Positions 41,996 to 51,817 of a stretch of 57,735 bases of DNA are shown piece after piece. This stretch comes from Clostridium sp. C2-6-12. Lineage in GTDB: Bacteria > Bacillota > Clostridia > Clostridiales > Clostridiaceae. The notes under the pieces were generated by a model. The model made no database searches and was not told where the DNA came from. It was given only the letters and a program-made list of their open reading frames with translations. The stretch is from contig NZ_JAABNP010000037.1 in the NCBI RefSeq assembly GCF_009928485.1, forward strand, positions 1 to 57,735, given 5' to 3'. Made by a program: the position numbers and the translations under genes. How positions within the stretch are numbered: the stretch's first letter is position 1; each line of letters starts with the position of its first letter.

Positions 41996-42802
41996 ATGTT
42001 TAAAATCGGAGATTTCTCAAAATTAACTTTAGTATCTATTCGTATGCTTAGATACTATGATGAAGTTGGACTTTTTAAGCCTGCTGAAATTGATAGTTTT
42101 ACTGGATATAGGTATTATTCAGCAAAACAAATTTCAACCCTTAATCTTATAGTTTCACTTCGTGATATGGGCTTTAATGTTTCTGATATAGCAATTGCTT
42201 TAAAGGAACAATCTGATGAAAACTTAAAAGCTCTATTAAAACAAAAAGAAGTTGAAATAGAAAATACAATTAAGGCTGAAAAAGAAAAACTTAGAAAAAT
42301 TAACAATGCAATTAAGAATTTAAAAAAGGAGAGAATCAATATGAATTATAATGTTTCTATAAAATCAGTACCCTCATATAAAATTATTTCTTTAAGAGAT
42401 ACAATACCAGCATACAATGCTGAAGGAATGCTTTGGGATAGATTAGGTAGATATATGGAGGAAAAAAGAATTTCTTGCAGCAATATTTGTTATGCTACCT
42501 ATCATGATGAAGGCTACACTGAAGGACCAGTTGATGTTGAAGTTGTAATGGTAGTTGAAAAATTATTGAATGATGCTGATGGTTTTACCTTTAAAGAAAG
42601 TGAACCTATTGAAAAAGCTGCTAGTATTTTAGTTCCTGGTGAATATGAAACACTTGCTTCAGCTTATAATTTTCTTGGAAAATGGATTGAAGAAAACGGA
42701 TATACCATTGCTGGTACTGCTCGTCAATTGCCTATTAAAGGACCTTGGAATGAAACAAACCCAAAAGATTATTTAACAGAAATCCAAATTCCAGTCAAAT
42801 AA
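41996..42802 (+). CDS. MerR-family regulator with GyrI-like effector domain
   Basis: 268 residues from the ATG at 41996 (TAGGAG, spacing 8). Winged helix FKIGDFSKLTLVSIRMLRYYDEVGLFKPAEID (1-32), coiled-coil dimer helix (about 75-115), then a GyrI/BmrR-like ligand domain (about 118-268). Its own promoter has the MerR architecture, so autoregulation is likely. No dedicated target gene is adjacent; it may sense a lipophilic cation or drug. Confidence 0.88.
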   Translation: MFKIGDFSKLTLVSIRMLRYYDEVGLFKPAEIDSFTGYRYYSAKQISTLNLIVSLRDMGFNVSDIAIALKEQSDENLKALLKQKEVEIENTIKAEKEKLRKINNAIKNLKKERINMNYNVSIKSVPSYKIISLRDTIPAYNAEGMLWDRLGRYMEEKRISCSNICYATYHDEGYTEGPVDVEVVMVVEKLLNDADGFTFKESEPIEKAASILVPGEYETLASAYNFLGKWIEENGYTIAGTARQLPIKGPWNETNPKDYLTEIQIPVK

Positions 42803-42832
42803 CTTTAAATATAATTACCTGAAATAATTTAA

Positions 42833-42876
42833 AGAGTAGTTCTTAAAATTAACAACTAAATTTTAAGAACTACTCT
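42833..42876 (+). terminator. Terminator after merR-family gene
   Basis: Perfect 16-bp stem agagtagttcttaaaa (42833-42848 with 42861-42876) followed by ATTTTTG. Confidence 0.9.
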
Positions 42877-43036
42877 ATTTTTGATTGCATTAACCAATTT
42901 TTTCTTACTATTATTAGTTTATTAAATCCATAACCACTTTTATATATGGAAAAATATAAACTTTCTTAAAACCATTTATATAATCTTATTATTAAAATGT
43001 ATAAAACACTGAATTTGTAACCATCATCAAATATTA

Positions 43037-43576
43037 TTATTTATAGCTACTTATCAAATCCATAACCACTTCAAATTTTTCTAATTTAGCAAATCTATTT
43101 TTCCATATTTTAAAATTATAATATTCATATATTTCTTTTCCAGTCATATAGTCATTATCAAAGGTCGTATTTGTTCCTTCTGGAATAATCAATTTGAATC
43201 CATGTTCAAAAGCAACCTTACAAGTAGTATCTAAACAATATTCTGTCTGCATACCAACTAAAATAAGTGTATCTATATCACTCTCATTTAAGTAATCTTT
43301 TAATTCTGTATTTTTAAAGGAACTGTTAAACTTTTTAGCTACAATTTTTTCACCAGCTTTGGGAGAAATCTGATTATATACTTGCCAGCCACTTGTTCCT
43401 GCTTCAAGTTCATCTCCCTTTCCACCATCATGCTGTACATAAATTACTTCCATATTATTATTTCTGCAGTTATTTATTAATTTTTCAATATTGTTAATTG
43501 TAAATTCTTTATTATATGGATTTTCAGCAACTAATGCTTCTTGAACATCCACAACCAATAATGCTGTATTACTCAT
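43037..43576 (-). CDS. Isochorismatase-family cysteine hydrolase
   Basis: 179 residues. Catalytic triad typical of the family: D10 (VVDVQ), K82 (AKKFNSSF) and C114 (MQTEYCLD). Members hydrolyse nicotinamide, N-carbamoyl compounds or isochorismate; the substrate is not clear. RBS GGGGGG. The 42918-42940 stretch downstream repeats the last codons of this gene, suggesting a partial 3' duplication. A similar hydrolase lies upstream. Confidence 0.85.
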   Translation of the reverse strand: MSNTALLVVDVQEALVAENPYNKEFTINNIEKLINNCRNNNMEVIYVQHDGGKGDELEAGTSGWQVYNQISPKAGEKIVAKKFNSSFKNTELKDYLNESDIDTLILVGMQTEYCLDTTCKVAFEHGFKLIIPEGTNTTFDNDYMTGKEIYEYYNFKIWKNRFAKLEKFEVVMDLISSYK

Positions 43577-43695
43577 GTTATTTATCCCCCTGAACTTTTT
43601 TATATAATTTGATTTCTTATGTTATTATAATTTATGCATCTCTATTTTGCTAGAAGTATTAGTGTAAAAATGATTTAATTTACACTTTAAAATTA

Positions 43696-44241
43696 TTATA
43701 AATTATTTATCCATTCATTAGTACTTAATACCTTACTGAACCTTAAGCTTTGTGCCATAAGTGTTCCATGATGAAGATCTTTACTGCTTATTGTTCCAAC
43801 ATAGTTTTTCACATCTATAGTTCCTGTAGCATCAGATAAAAACTCAACAGTATAATCTTTATGAAAGGCTTCTCTTGCTGTAGTATCACAGCACATTTGA
43901 GTCATATATCCTGTAATGACTACCCCCTCTACATTTTCTTTTTTTAATATTTCTTCTAAATCAGTTCCATGAAAGCTACTAGGTTTGTTTTTTTCAATAA
44001 TATAATCATAAGGTTTCATTAAAATGTCTGAATGTATTTCCCATTCCTTTGTGCCTTTTACAAAAGTTTCTCCAGAAAGAGATGTATGCTGAACTATTAT
44101 AATTGGCATATTATTTTCCTTTGCATAATCCATAGTCTTAATAATATTTGTTAAACTAATAGTTGAATCTGGATAAGTTACTTTTAATTTTCCAGTAAAA
44201 TATTCATTTTGTACATCAATAACAAGTAATGCTCTTTTCAT
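43696..44241 (-). CDS. Isochorismatase-family cysteine hydrolase
   Basis: 181 residues. Triad D9 (VIDVQ), K86 (EKNKPSSF) and C117 (YMTQMCCD; the neighbouring C118 is extra). Only moderately similar to the downstream paralog, so an old duplication or a different substrate is likely. It starts 135 bp from the divergent Lrp-family regulator, the likely controller. RBS AAGGTGG. Confidence 0.85.
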   Translation of the reverse strand: MKRALLVIDVQNEYFTGKLKVTYPDSTISLTNIIKTMDYAKENNMPIIIVQHTSLSGETFVKGTKEWEIHSDILMKPYDYIIEKNKPSSFHGTDLEEILKKENVEGVVITGYMTQMCCDTTAREAFHKDYTVEFLSDATGTIDVKNYVGTISSKDLHHGTLMAQSLRFSKVLSTNEWINNL

Positions 44242-44375
44242 ATTTATTCCACCTTTATTTTTATTGTCTATATGACTTTGTCTACATCTGTTATAATAAT
44301 AGTAACTTAATTTTCAGTGGAAATGTGAAAGTGTTTCCTCAATTTCACTTTACAAATGAAAGGATTTTTTACTAT

Positions 44376-44789
44376 ATGTTTGATGAATTAGATTTAAAAA
44401 TTATAGATATGCTAAAAAACAATGCAAAAACACCACTTAAAGTTATAGGTGAAAAGGTTCATTTAACGCCTCAAGCTATATCTAATAGAATTATTCGACT
44501 TCAGGATTTAGGTCTTATAACTCAATACACTATTTCAACTAATAATGCTCTCCTTGGAAAAAGTATTACTGCTTATATTACTATTTTTATGAAAACAACT
44601 AAACATGAACAATTAATAAAATTTATTAAGTCAACTTCAATCATAGACGAAGCCCATAGAATTAGTGGTGATGGTTGTTACTTGCTTAAAGTCACATGTT
44701 CTAATATGGAAGAAATAAATTATTTACTAGATAGTATTATGGAATACGGTACTTATAGATTAAATTTATCTACAAACTCTATTAAATAA
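44376..44789 (+). CDS. Lrp/AsnC-family transcriptional regulator
   Basis: 137 residues from the ATG at 44376 (GAAAGGA upstream); the open frame extends to 44229 but without conservation. N-terminal HTH (FDELDLKIIDMLKNNAKTPLKVIGEKVHLTPQAISNRI), then the RAM/effector sandwich (AYITIFMKTT, DEAHRISGDGCYLLKV). Divergent from the two cysteine hydrolases, which it probably controls. Confidence 0.88.
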   Translation: MFDELDLKIIDMLKNNAKTPLKVIGEKVHLTPQAISNRIIRLQDLGLITQYTISTNNALLGKSITAYITIFMKTTKHEQLIKFIKSTSIIDEAHRISGDGCYLLKVTCSNMEEINYLLDSIMEYGTYRLNLSTNSIK

Positions 44790-44804
44790 ATTACATAAAG
44801 CAGC

Positions 44805-44848
44805 GAGCATATAAATAATTTTATTAAATGAAAATTATTTATATGCTC
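44805..44848. terminator. Bidirectional terminator between lrp-family and M13 peptidase genes
   Basis: Perfect 18-bp stem gagcatataaataatttt (44805-44822 with 44831-44848), located between the convergent stop codons. Confidence 0.9.
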
Positions 44849-44870
44849 TTTACTTTTTCATTGTCTTATT

Positions 44871-46892
44871 TTACCAAAGTTTTAATCTTTCTTCTGGTTT
44901 AACAAACATCTTATCATTATCTTTAATTCCATAAGTATCATAGAATTGATCAAATTGTGATAATACTGTGTTAACTCTTACTTTGTTAGGTGAATGAGTA
45001 TTGTATTGTAAAATATACTCATCATATTGCTTTGTAGATACTTCACGCCACATTGAAGCGTAACCTTCAAAGAAAGCCTTATAATCAGGGTTTTGTGTTT
45101 GTTTTAATATATCTAAAGCACAAGACATTCCGCCTACATCTGCTACATTTTCTCCAACAGTAAGATTACCATCAACATTTTTACCATCATCTAGTTTTAC
45201 TTGACTATAAAAATTTCTAAATTTATTTGTTTTCTCTTCAAATTTCTTATAGTCTTCTGCTGTCCACCAGTTATTTAAGTTACCATCTGCATCGAATTTA
45301 GCACCTGTATTATCAAAGGCATGGCTTATTTCATGACCTATAATAGTTCCAATAGATCCTAAATTCTTTTCTTTGCTGGCATTAGGATCATAAAATGCAC
45401 CTTGCAGAATGCCTGCTGGAACTGTTACTGAGTTAGTTGTTGCATTGTAAAATGCATTTATTGTTTGTGGTGAGCATATAAATTTTGTCTTATCTACAGG
45501 TTTATTTAATTTATCTATAGCTTTATCCTGTGCAAACTTAGAAAGACTTTTAATATTTTCCCATAAAGATCCACCTTCTTCATATGATCTTATTTGCAAC
45601 TTAGAATAATCTTCCCATTTATCTGGATATCCAATTTGAATATTGATCTTATTTAACTTATCAACAGCCTTCTTTTTAGTAGTATCACTCATCCAATCTA
45701 TGCTATTAATTCTTTTTTCATATGTTTTAATTATTTCAGCAGTTATATTCTTAACATTTGTTTTAGTTGATTCTGCAAAATATTTTTGAATATAAATTTT
45801 ACCAAAGCATTCACCTAAAGCAGCATCTACCATATTAATTGCTTTTTCATCTCTAGGAAGCTCTCCTTGTGAACCTAATAGCTGATTTTTAAATTCTGTT
45901 GCTGCTTTTTCAAAGCTTTCACCTAAAGTGCCAGCTGACATATTAATATTCATGATTTCAAGATAATCCTTTATTATTGGTAAATTTTCTTCTTTATATA
46001 TTTCATTTAAAGCTTTTAACCAATTTGGATCTGTTACAATTATCTTATTAGCATTATCTACTTTATTGTTCTTTAGCATAGTTTTAAAATCTAAATTTGG
46101 TGCTAAAGCTTCAAGTTGAGCTATGGTATAAACATTATATTGCTCATCAATAGCATTATTACTTTTTGATTTTGCTTCTTTACCTTTTATTGAAGGTGCT
46201 ATCATATTTTCAAACTTTAATAAATTATCTATTTTAACTTTAGCTTGTTCATTTGAATACCCACTTAAGGTTAAAATAGTTGTATAATAATTTATTCCTA
46301 AATTTTTCATTCTTGTACTATTTTCATTAGGCTTAACATAGTCATCTGGATCACCAAAGCTTAAAACTGTTGGATTAATATATAATGCATTTTTATTTGC
46401 ATCCTTTAAATCAACACTTATACTAAATGGAGTTAATGTGTTATCTATTTCTGAATCATAACCTATACTTGAAATTTCCTTTAAGGATTTAATATTTCTT
46501 ACTTGCTCAATTACTTTTTTTAATGGTTCAATACCTTGTTTATTTCTAGCATCCATGTTTAAAGTATTTTTATAAAGATTAATAATCTTCTTTTCATCAC
46601 TATTAGCTGAATAACTATTTTCATTTTGAAGTAAATCTTTTATAATTTGCTTCTTTTGTTCAGTTAGCGTCTTGTCCACTTCTGTAACTGATGAATTTGT
46701 CATTTGGCCTGTTTCAATTTTAGCAGAGCTCATCCAATCATTATTTACAGCACGATAAAAATCATCTTGTAATCTTACAGTACTTGAGCCAGCAGAAGTA
46801 GCTTCTGCAGCCTTTACAGTAATTCCTTGTGACATTAATAATGAGCATACTAATGCACTAGCAATTAAGCCATTCTTTTTTATTCTCCCCAC
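44871..46892 (-). CDS. Secreted M13-family (neprilysin-like) metallopeptidase
   Basis: 673 residues with a cleavable signal peptide (about 1-29, ending TVKAAEA). M13 N-terminal lobe (QDDFYRAVNNDWM) and C-terminal zinc domain: HEISH (H520-H524), the downstream ENVADVGG Glu ligand and NAFYN substrate contact. Zinc endopeptidase for oligopeptides outside the cell. The start is GTG at 46892 (AAAGGGG 9 nt upstream); no ATG precedes the signal peptide. Confidence 0.92.
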   Translation of the reverse strand: MGRIKKNGLIASALVCSLLMSQGITVKAAEATSAGSSTVRLQDDFYRAVNNDWMSSAKIETGQMTNSSVTEVDKTLTEQKKQIIKDLLQNENSYSANSDEKKIINLYKNTLNMDARNKQGIEPLKKVIEQVRNIKSLKEISSIGYDSEIDNTLTPFSISVDLKDANKNALYINPTVLSFGDPDDYVKPNENSTRMKNLGINYYTTILTLSGYSNEQAKVKIDNLLKFENMIAPSIKGKEAKSKSNNAIDEQYNVYTIAQLEALAPNLDFKTMLKNNKVDNANKIIVTDPNWLKALNEIYKEENLPIIKDYLEIMNINMSAGTLGESFEKAATEFKNQLLGSQGELPRDEKAINMVDAALGECFGKIYIQKYFAESTKTNVKNITAEIIKTYEKRINSIDWMSDTTKKKAVDKLNKINIQIGYPDKWEDYSKLQIRSYEEGGSLWENIKSLSKFAQDKAIDKLNKPVDKTKFICSPQTINAFYNATTNSVTVPAGILQGAFYDPNASKEKNLGSIGTIIGHEISHAFDNTGAKFDADGNLNNWWTAEDYKKFEEKTNKFRNFYSQVKLDDGKNVDGNLTVGENVADVGGMSCALDILKQTQNPDYKAFFEGYASMWREVSTKQYDEYILQYNTHSPNKVRVNTVLSQFDQFYDTYGIKDNDKMFVKPEERLKLW

Positions 46893-47014
46893 TTAAATAT
46901 CCCCTTTACTTTTTATTTGTTAATTCTAATTTATTATACATTTTATATATTTATTTACAATTAATTTAATCTTAAATTAAACTTAAAATGTATTTTCCTA
47001 TTCTTTATAGCATA

Positions 47015-47046
47015 AAAACGTGGATTAATATTATCATCCACGTTTT
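47015..47046 (-). terminator. Terminator after ABC transporter operon
   Basis: 11-bp stem aaaacgtggat (47015-47025 with 47036-47046), with TTTTATG following on the minus strand. Confidence 0.85.
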
Positions 47047-47089
47047 TACTTCTTGTCTAGTTACGAATATAAATATGTCTTATATTAGT

Positions 47090-48730
47090 CTAATACAATT
47101 CACTATATACTCTACGAGCATGTTTTACTAATCCTTTATAAAAAGCAAAGCTGCCTAAGCTTACTAATGTAATAGTTATTAAAAATATTATGAAATAATT
47201 TTTAATGATCAACGCTAATATTACAAGCAAAACTCCTTGTATAAAAATAGTAAGCATTATTAAAAGCGGCATATAGTTATTTTTAAACATTGCTTTTTCA
47301 GTTTCCCAATTTAATTTAGGTGACCTATAATCTATATACATACCAAACATAGTTACAAAGAATATTCCTGCAAATGAGGAAATTACTCCTAAAAGAAACA
47401 ATATTGGGCTTGCTCCTAATAAAATTAAAATTATTGCAACTATTATAGTTCCTATTTGATTAATACATAGGGAGGAAATAATTTTTGAATATAATTGAGT
47501 CTTATAATGAACCGGAATATATTTTGATACCAAAAAGTCCCTTCCTTCTCTTGAAAGTGCAGTTGTTCCTGCTCCTCCTCCAATTACACAAACTGTCCCT
47601 GCTACAAAAGCTGCAACTATAGCAATTCCATAAATACTTGTACCTTTAGAGCTTAATAAGCTTCTAATATGATTTATCTGTCCGTTTGAAAATATGCCCA
47701 TACCAAGTATTGCAGGCATATAAAGGAGCATTGCTACACAATTAATAAAAAATTGAGGTGTCCTAAATATTATCCTTATATCCCTAATAACTAAAGCTTT
47801 TATTGGTGAATTCTTTTTTGTTAACCTATCAGCTTTACCATTTTCTAAAATATTTTCTCTCTTGCTATAGGCTTCAGAAATTCCTATGATACCTTTCATA
47901 TATAATTTGCCACCAACAAAATAATATATAAGAAATGCTGTGATTCCTACTAGTAACGATAGAATTATAAATAACAAACCATTAAAATTATTATTATATA
48001 ATAAGCCAAAAGCTGTTAATTTATCAGTTATAAAAATACTGTTCATTACACTCAAAAGACTGTTATTTCCCTCAGACATCTTTTGAATTATATCTCCTGA
48101 ATCCATACTTTTGCCCATGTTTGAATTAAAATAATTAAAACCAACAATTAATATTAATGATAAGCATCCTGATACCATTTTAAAAGCATCCTTATGCTTT
48201 GATAAATTAGTAAATCTCATAAGCACCATACAAATAAGTGATGCATATATCATTGGAATAATTGGAGTTACTACAAGTGCAATTATTCCATATAAATAAT
48301 ACATAATACTTGCTCTAGATTGTACACCATAAGCTATAAGTGGTAATACTAACATTCCTGTGTATATATACATATTAATCAATGCTGCAGCAAATTTACC
48401 AAATACAATTTCGCTGCTTTTAAAAGGAAGAGGTAGTATTACTTCAATATCCTCAGAAAAATAAAATACATTCATTATTGTATATATGCCAAAGAAAAAT
48501 GTAATGGTAGAACCAAGTGATAGTATTAATGACAATAAAATTCCTTCCTGATTAGCAGCATGAAATGAGCCATACGCACCTACTATCATAAAAGTTATTG
48601 GAAGAGATATCATACTTACTGTGAATAACATTAATGCTATTAATAAACCAGGCTTCATCTTACTGCCAGAAAACATTTCATCAATAGCATTTCTAATAAA
48701 ATACTTTGTGATTATTTTAAGCCTACTCAT
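47090..48730 (-). CDS. ABC transporter permease (putative exporter)
   Basis: 546 residues with about twelve membrane helices in two blocks (first near 30-290, second near 320-540) and a charged loop (YSKRENILENGKADRLTKKNSP) between. Belongs to the large bacterial ABC-2-like permeases that pair with a single ATPase. The start overlaps the ATPase gene by 8 nt. The exported substrate is unknown. Confidence 0.85.
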   Translation of the reverse strand: MSRLKIITKYFIRNAIDEMFSGSKMKPGLLIALMLFTVSMISLPITFMIVGAYGSFHAANQEGILLSLILSLGSTITFFFGIYTIMNVFYFSEDIEVILPLPFKSSEIVFGKFAAALINMYIYTGMLVLPLIAYGVQSRASIMYYLYGIIALVVTPIIPMIYASLICMVLMRFTNLSKHKDAFKMVSGCLSLILIVGFNYFNSNMGKSMDSGDIIQKMSEGNNSLLSVMNSIFITDKLTAFGLLYNNNFNGLLFIILSLLVGITAFLIYYFVGGKLYMKGIIGISEAYSKRENILENGKADRLTKKNSPIKALVIRDIRIIFRTPQFFINCVAMLLYMPAILGMGIFSNGQINHIRSLLSSKGTSIYGIAIVAAFVAGTVCVIGGGAGTTALSREGRDFLVSKYIPVHYKTQLYSKIISSLCINQIGTIIVAIILILLGASPILFLLGVISSFAGIFFVTMFGMYIDYRSPKLNWETEKAMFKNNYMPLLIMLTIFIQGVLLVILALIIKNYFIIFLITITLVSLGSFAFYKGLVKHARRVYSELY

Positions 48731-49448
48731 TTTCAGTCATCTCCAAAAACATTTCTTCTAATGATTCATTTTCCTTAAATTGAGTATGCATATCTCTTAA
48801 AGTTCCATTAAATATTAATTGCCCCTTGTTAATTATAGCTACTTTATCACATACCTTTTCTGCTACTTCAAGTACATGAGTTGAAAAAATCACAGTATTT
48901 CCTGCATCCGCATGCTCTCTCATCATTTCTTTTAAACTAAAAGCTGATTTTGGGTCTAAACCTGTCATGGGCTCATCTAAGATCCAAACCTTAGGATTAT
49001 GTACCAAAACACCCATTAAAACTATTTTTTGTCTCATACCATGGGAATAGGATTGGATTTTATCACCTATTGCTGCTCCCATTTCAAATCTTTTTGATAA
49101 ATCCTCTATTCTTTCCATTCTATCTTCTTTGGATACACCATAAACATCTGCCATAAAATTCAAATATTCTATTCCAGTTAACCTTAAAAACATATCTGGA
49201 CTATCTGGAACATATCCAAACTGCTCCTTAGCTTTTACAGATTCTTTACTTATATCAATATTATTAATTTCTATTGTTCCATTAGTTGGTGCAATTATTC
49301 CAGTTATCATTTTTATGGTTGTGGTTTTTCCTGCACCATTTGGACCTAATAATCCATAAATTTCTCCATCTTTAATTTCTAAATTTAAATTGTCTACTGC
49401 TTTGTAAGTTCCATTGTAACTTTTAGTTACATTGCTTATATTTATCAT
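48723..49448 (-). CDS. ABC transporter ATP-binding protein
   Basis: 241 residues. Walker A GPNGAGKTT, Q-loop FGYVPDSP, signature YSHGMRQK (Gly kept, first Ser shifted), Walker B VWILDEP, D-loop and H-switch FSTHVLEVAEKV. Powers the permease encoded immediately downstream. RBS AAAGGAGG. Confidence 0.93.
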   Translation of the reverse strand: MINISNVTKSYNGTYKAVDNLNLEIKDGEIYGLLGPNGAGKTTTIKMITGIIAPTNGTIEINNIDISKESVKAKEQFGYVPDSPDMFLRLTGIEYLNFMADVYGVSKEDRMERIEDLSKRFEMGAAIGDKIQSYSHGMRQKIVLMGVLVHNPKVWILDEPMTGLDPKSAFSLKEMMREHADAGNTVIFSTHVLEVAEKVCDKVAIINKGQLIFNGTLRDMHTQFKENESLEEMFLEMTENE

Positions 49449-49596
49449 AATTCAAGCCTCCTTTTAGGATATTATACTAGATATTTCTATTTTTAAACTT
49501 AAAATAAACTTAAATTTAATATCCTCGTTAGTATAAATTTTCAGTCAGATAATTCAATTATTTTATATCTATCCATTTTATCTAGCTTTCAAATAT

Positions 49597-49629
49597 GCCT
49601 TATTAGCTATTTATAGTAAAAAATAAGGC
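49597..49629 (-). terminator. Hairpin after radical SAM gene
   Basis: 8-bp stem GCCTTATT (49597-49604 with 49622-49629), 28 nt past the stop codon; weak T tract. Confidence 0.6.
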
Positions 49630-49657
49630 TAAGCTATTTGCTTCTTAACCTTAAAAT

Positions 49658-50683
49658 TTATTTATCTTCACTTTTTAAAATGCACCCATAATCACCATTA
49701 CTATAATCACCATAGACACCATAAGCTATACATTTTGCTCCACCATTACATATTCCTAAAAATTTGCACCCACTGCAACCCTTTGGGATTTCTTTAATTT
49801 TTCTAATATTTTTAAATACTTCCGAATTAAGATATATGTCTTTTAAAGAAGATCCTTTTATATTTCCAGCTATAATAGGTAATCTTCTACATGGCATTAC
49901 ATCTCCATTTTCAAGCAAAATAATAAGGCCATCCCCTGCGCTGCATTTGTAAGAATGACTTACCCCGTTTAAAAATTGAAGACTTCTTTCTCCTGATATT
50001 TTAGTTTTTGAAAATATATTAAATAAGTTGTTTTGTTCTTTACGAATTATATTTATATATTCTACTACTTGATCTTTGCTTAAAGTTTTAACTTCACCAG
50101 TATTTCCAGCACCAATTGGAACCATTCTATCTGTCCAAACCTTTGAAGCTTTATATTTCTTTGCAATCCTTACCACCTTACTAAACTCTTTATAATTTTT
50201 ATCATTTGCTGTAAAAGAAACTAATGAATATATATTATATTTTTTTAGTAATTTTAAAGCTTTTACAACTTCATTATAAGAATTTTTGCCTCTTATTTTA
50301 TCATGTGTTTCTTTACTTCCATCTAAGCTTACTTGTACAATTCTTGGCTTATAATACTTTAGTCTTTTTACTACCTCTTCATTTAAAAGAGAGCCATTAG
50401 TCAAAACTCCAAAATCAAAATGCTTATTATATTCTTTAAAAACATCCAATAGCTCCCATATATCTTCCCTTATAAAAGGTTCTCCTCCAGTTATATTTAT
50501 TTGTCCCTTAGTATTTAGATTATTCATCATATTATATTCATGTAAAAGTTCTAAATATTGAGCTACTACTTCTTTCAAGTTGTTTATAGTAAATTCTTTT
50601 CCATTATAATCCCCTTGGTAACAATGACTGCACCTTTTGTTGCACCTATTCGTAATATGCCATTGCATAATTAATTTTTTCAA
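49658..50683 (-). CDS. Radical SAM/SPASM maturase-like protein
   Basis: 341 residues from a TTG at 50683, with GGAGGAG 7 nt upstream inside the end of the preceding gene; an ATG lies five codons later. The radical SAM cluster CNKRCSHC (C14, C18, C21; Cx3Cx2C) and TGGEP are intact. The C-terminal SPASM domain has CSAGDGLIILLENGDVMPC, then CSGCKFLGICNGGAKC and a last Cys, enough for two auxiliary Fe-S clusters. Such enzymes cross-link or epimerise peptides. Only 2 nt separate it from the Ser/Cys-tail protein, the obvious candidate substrate. Confidence 0.88.
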   Translation of the reverse strand: MKKLIMQWHITNRCNKRCSHCYQGDYNGKEFTINNLKEVVAQYLELLHEYNMMNNLNTKGQINITGGEPFIREDIWELLDVFKEYNKHFDFGVLTNGSLLNEEVVKRLKYYKPRIVQVSLDGSKETHDKIRGKNSYNEVVKALKLLKKYNIYSLVSFTANDKNYKEFSKVVRIAKKYKASKVWTDRMVPIGAGNTGEVKTLSKDQVVEYINIIRKEQNNLFNIFSKTKISGERSLQFLNGVSHSYKCSAGDGLIILLENGDVMPCRRLPIIAGNIKGSSLKDIYLNSEVFKNIRKIKEIPKGCSGCKFLGICNGGAKCIAYGVYGDYSNGDYGCILKSEDK

Positions 50684-50685
50684 AA

Positions 50686-51648
50686 TTAATCTCCTCCACC
50701 ACAGCCGCCACATGAAGAACAAGAAGAGCAAGATGAACCACTTGATGAATCTGAGGAGCAGGATGAACACGATGAACCTCCCGAAGAATCTGATGTATTT
50801 GATGAATCTGATGAACAAGATGAACAAGAACTGTTGTAAATATCAAAATCATTATTGGATACAGCAGCACTTTGCCTTAAAGTTTCCACTCCCAAAAAAT
50901 ACTCCCAAGTACTACCAAGCAAAAAGCCATACATTAAATAATTGTAATTATAATCATCACTTTCTTTAGTTTCATTTTTCATAGATTCGTAGTGCTTTTC
51001 AAAAGAATTCATAGATGCTCTGCCTTTACAAGTTAATCTTTGATTAATTGGTTGAGCAAAAAATATTTTAGCTAAAATAATAATTATGACGATTTCCATG
51101 AACAGAACATTTACTGGCATACCACTTGCAATTCCGCCAACAAATCTCCATATACCTGGAATCAATATAATTATTAAACTTAAATTAGCAAATTTCTTTT
51201 TATTTTTGATTATTTCAGAGTTAGTTAGCAATCCGTCTGTTTTTAAATCACTACTAATATTTTCATAGTACAATTTAAAATAACTTTCCACTACCATACT
51301 TTCTTTAAAATCTTTTGGCGCAAATTTTTCTAAATATAAGTTATAAACCTGCTGCTCTACATCTGATAAATATATTTGAACATCTTTATTTACATAAAAA
51401 CATTTATCTTCTTCATCTTTAATCAATACTCCCCTGGCATAGAGCTTATAAGTAAAATAATAAAACATATCTTTTAAATTATATTCATTTTTCAAAACAT
51501 AATATTTATCTTCATCCAAGGGTGCAATTATATAATTTTTATCATCATAATTATTGAGTTTTGACAAGATATATATTAATGCTATTGCTGCAAACATAAT
51601 ATACAAAAACAAGAATTCCTTGCCGTTTATAAATGGTAAAAACCTCAT
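50686..51648 (-). CDS. Membrane protein with Ser/Cys-rich C-terminal tail (TIGR04222-like)
   Basis: 320 residues. N-terminal membrane helix (about 10-30); a soluble part (about 35-150) resembling TIGR04222 proteins (DVEQQVYNLYLEKFAP); two membrane helices (about 152-200); then a tail from about 272 made almost only of Ser, Cys, Asp and Gly with eight Cys, in CSSC units (SSCSSC repeated) ending CSSCSSCGGCGGGD. The tail is more GC-rich than its surroundings. It is coupled to a radical SAM/SPASM gene that starts 2 nt later, suggesting the tail is modified. Confidence 0.8.
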   Translation of the reverse strand: MRFLPFINGKEFLFLYIMFAAIALIYILSKLNNYDDKNYIIAPLDEDKYYVLKNEYNLKDMFYYFTYKLYARGVLIKDEEDKCFYVNKDVQIYLSDVEQQVYNLYLEKFAPKDFKESMVVESYFKLYYENISSDLKTDGLLTNSEIIKNKKKFANLSLIIILIPGIWRFVGGIASGMPVNVLFMEIVIIIILAKIFFAQPINQRLTCKGRASMNSFEKHYESMKNETKESDDYNYNYLMYGFLLGSTWEYFLGVETLRQSAAVSNNDFDIYNSSCSSCSSDSSNTSDSSGGSSCSSCSSDSSSGSSCSSCSSCGGCGGGD

Positions 51649-51817
51649 TTCTATTCTCCTATCTAATATAAATTATCATTTTAATAATACCACTAATTAA
51701 CATCTTATCATATACCTTTTAACAAATACATATATTCTTAAATTATGTAAAGTAATGTAAATATATTACGATAATTGAATTGTAATATAATTCAACTTAT
51801 TGAAAGAAGGAGTTAAA

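Noticed and set aside
50637..50969. Plus-strand ORF of 110 codons over the Ser/Cys tail gene
   Set aside because: It is antisense to the repetitive tail codons and the radical SAM start, has no RBS, and its His/Met/Asn-rich product is a by-product of the repeats.
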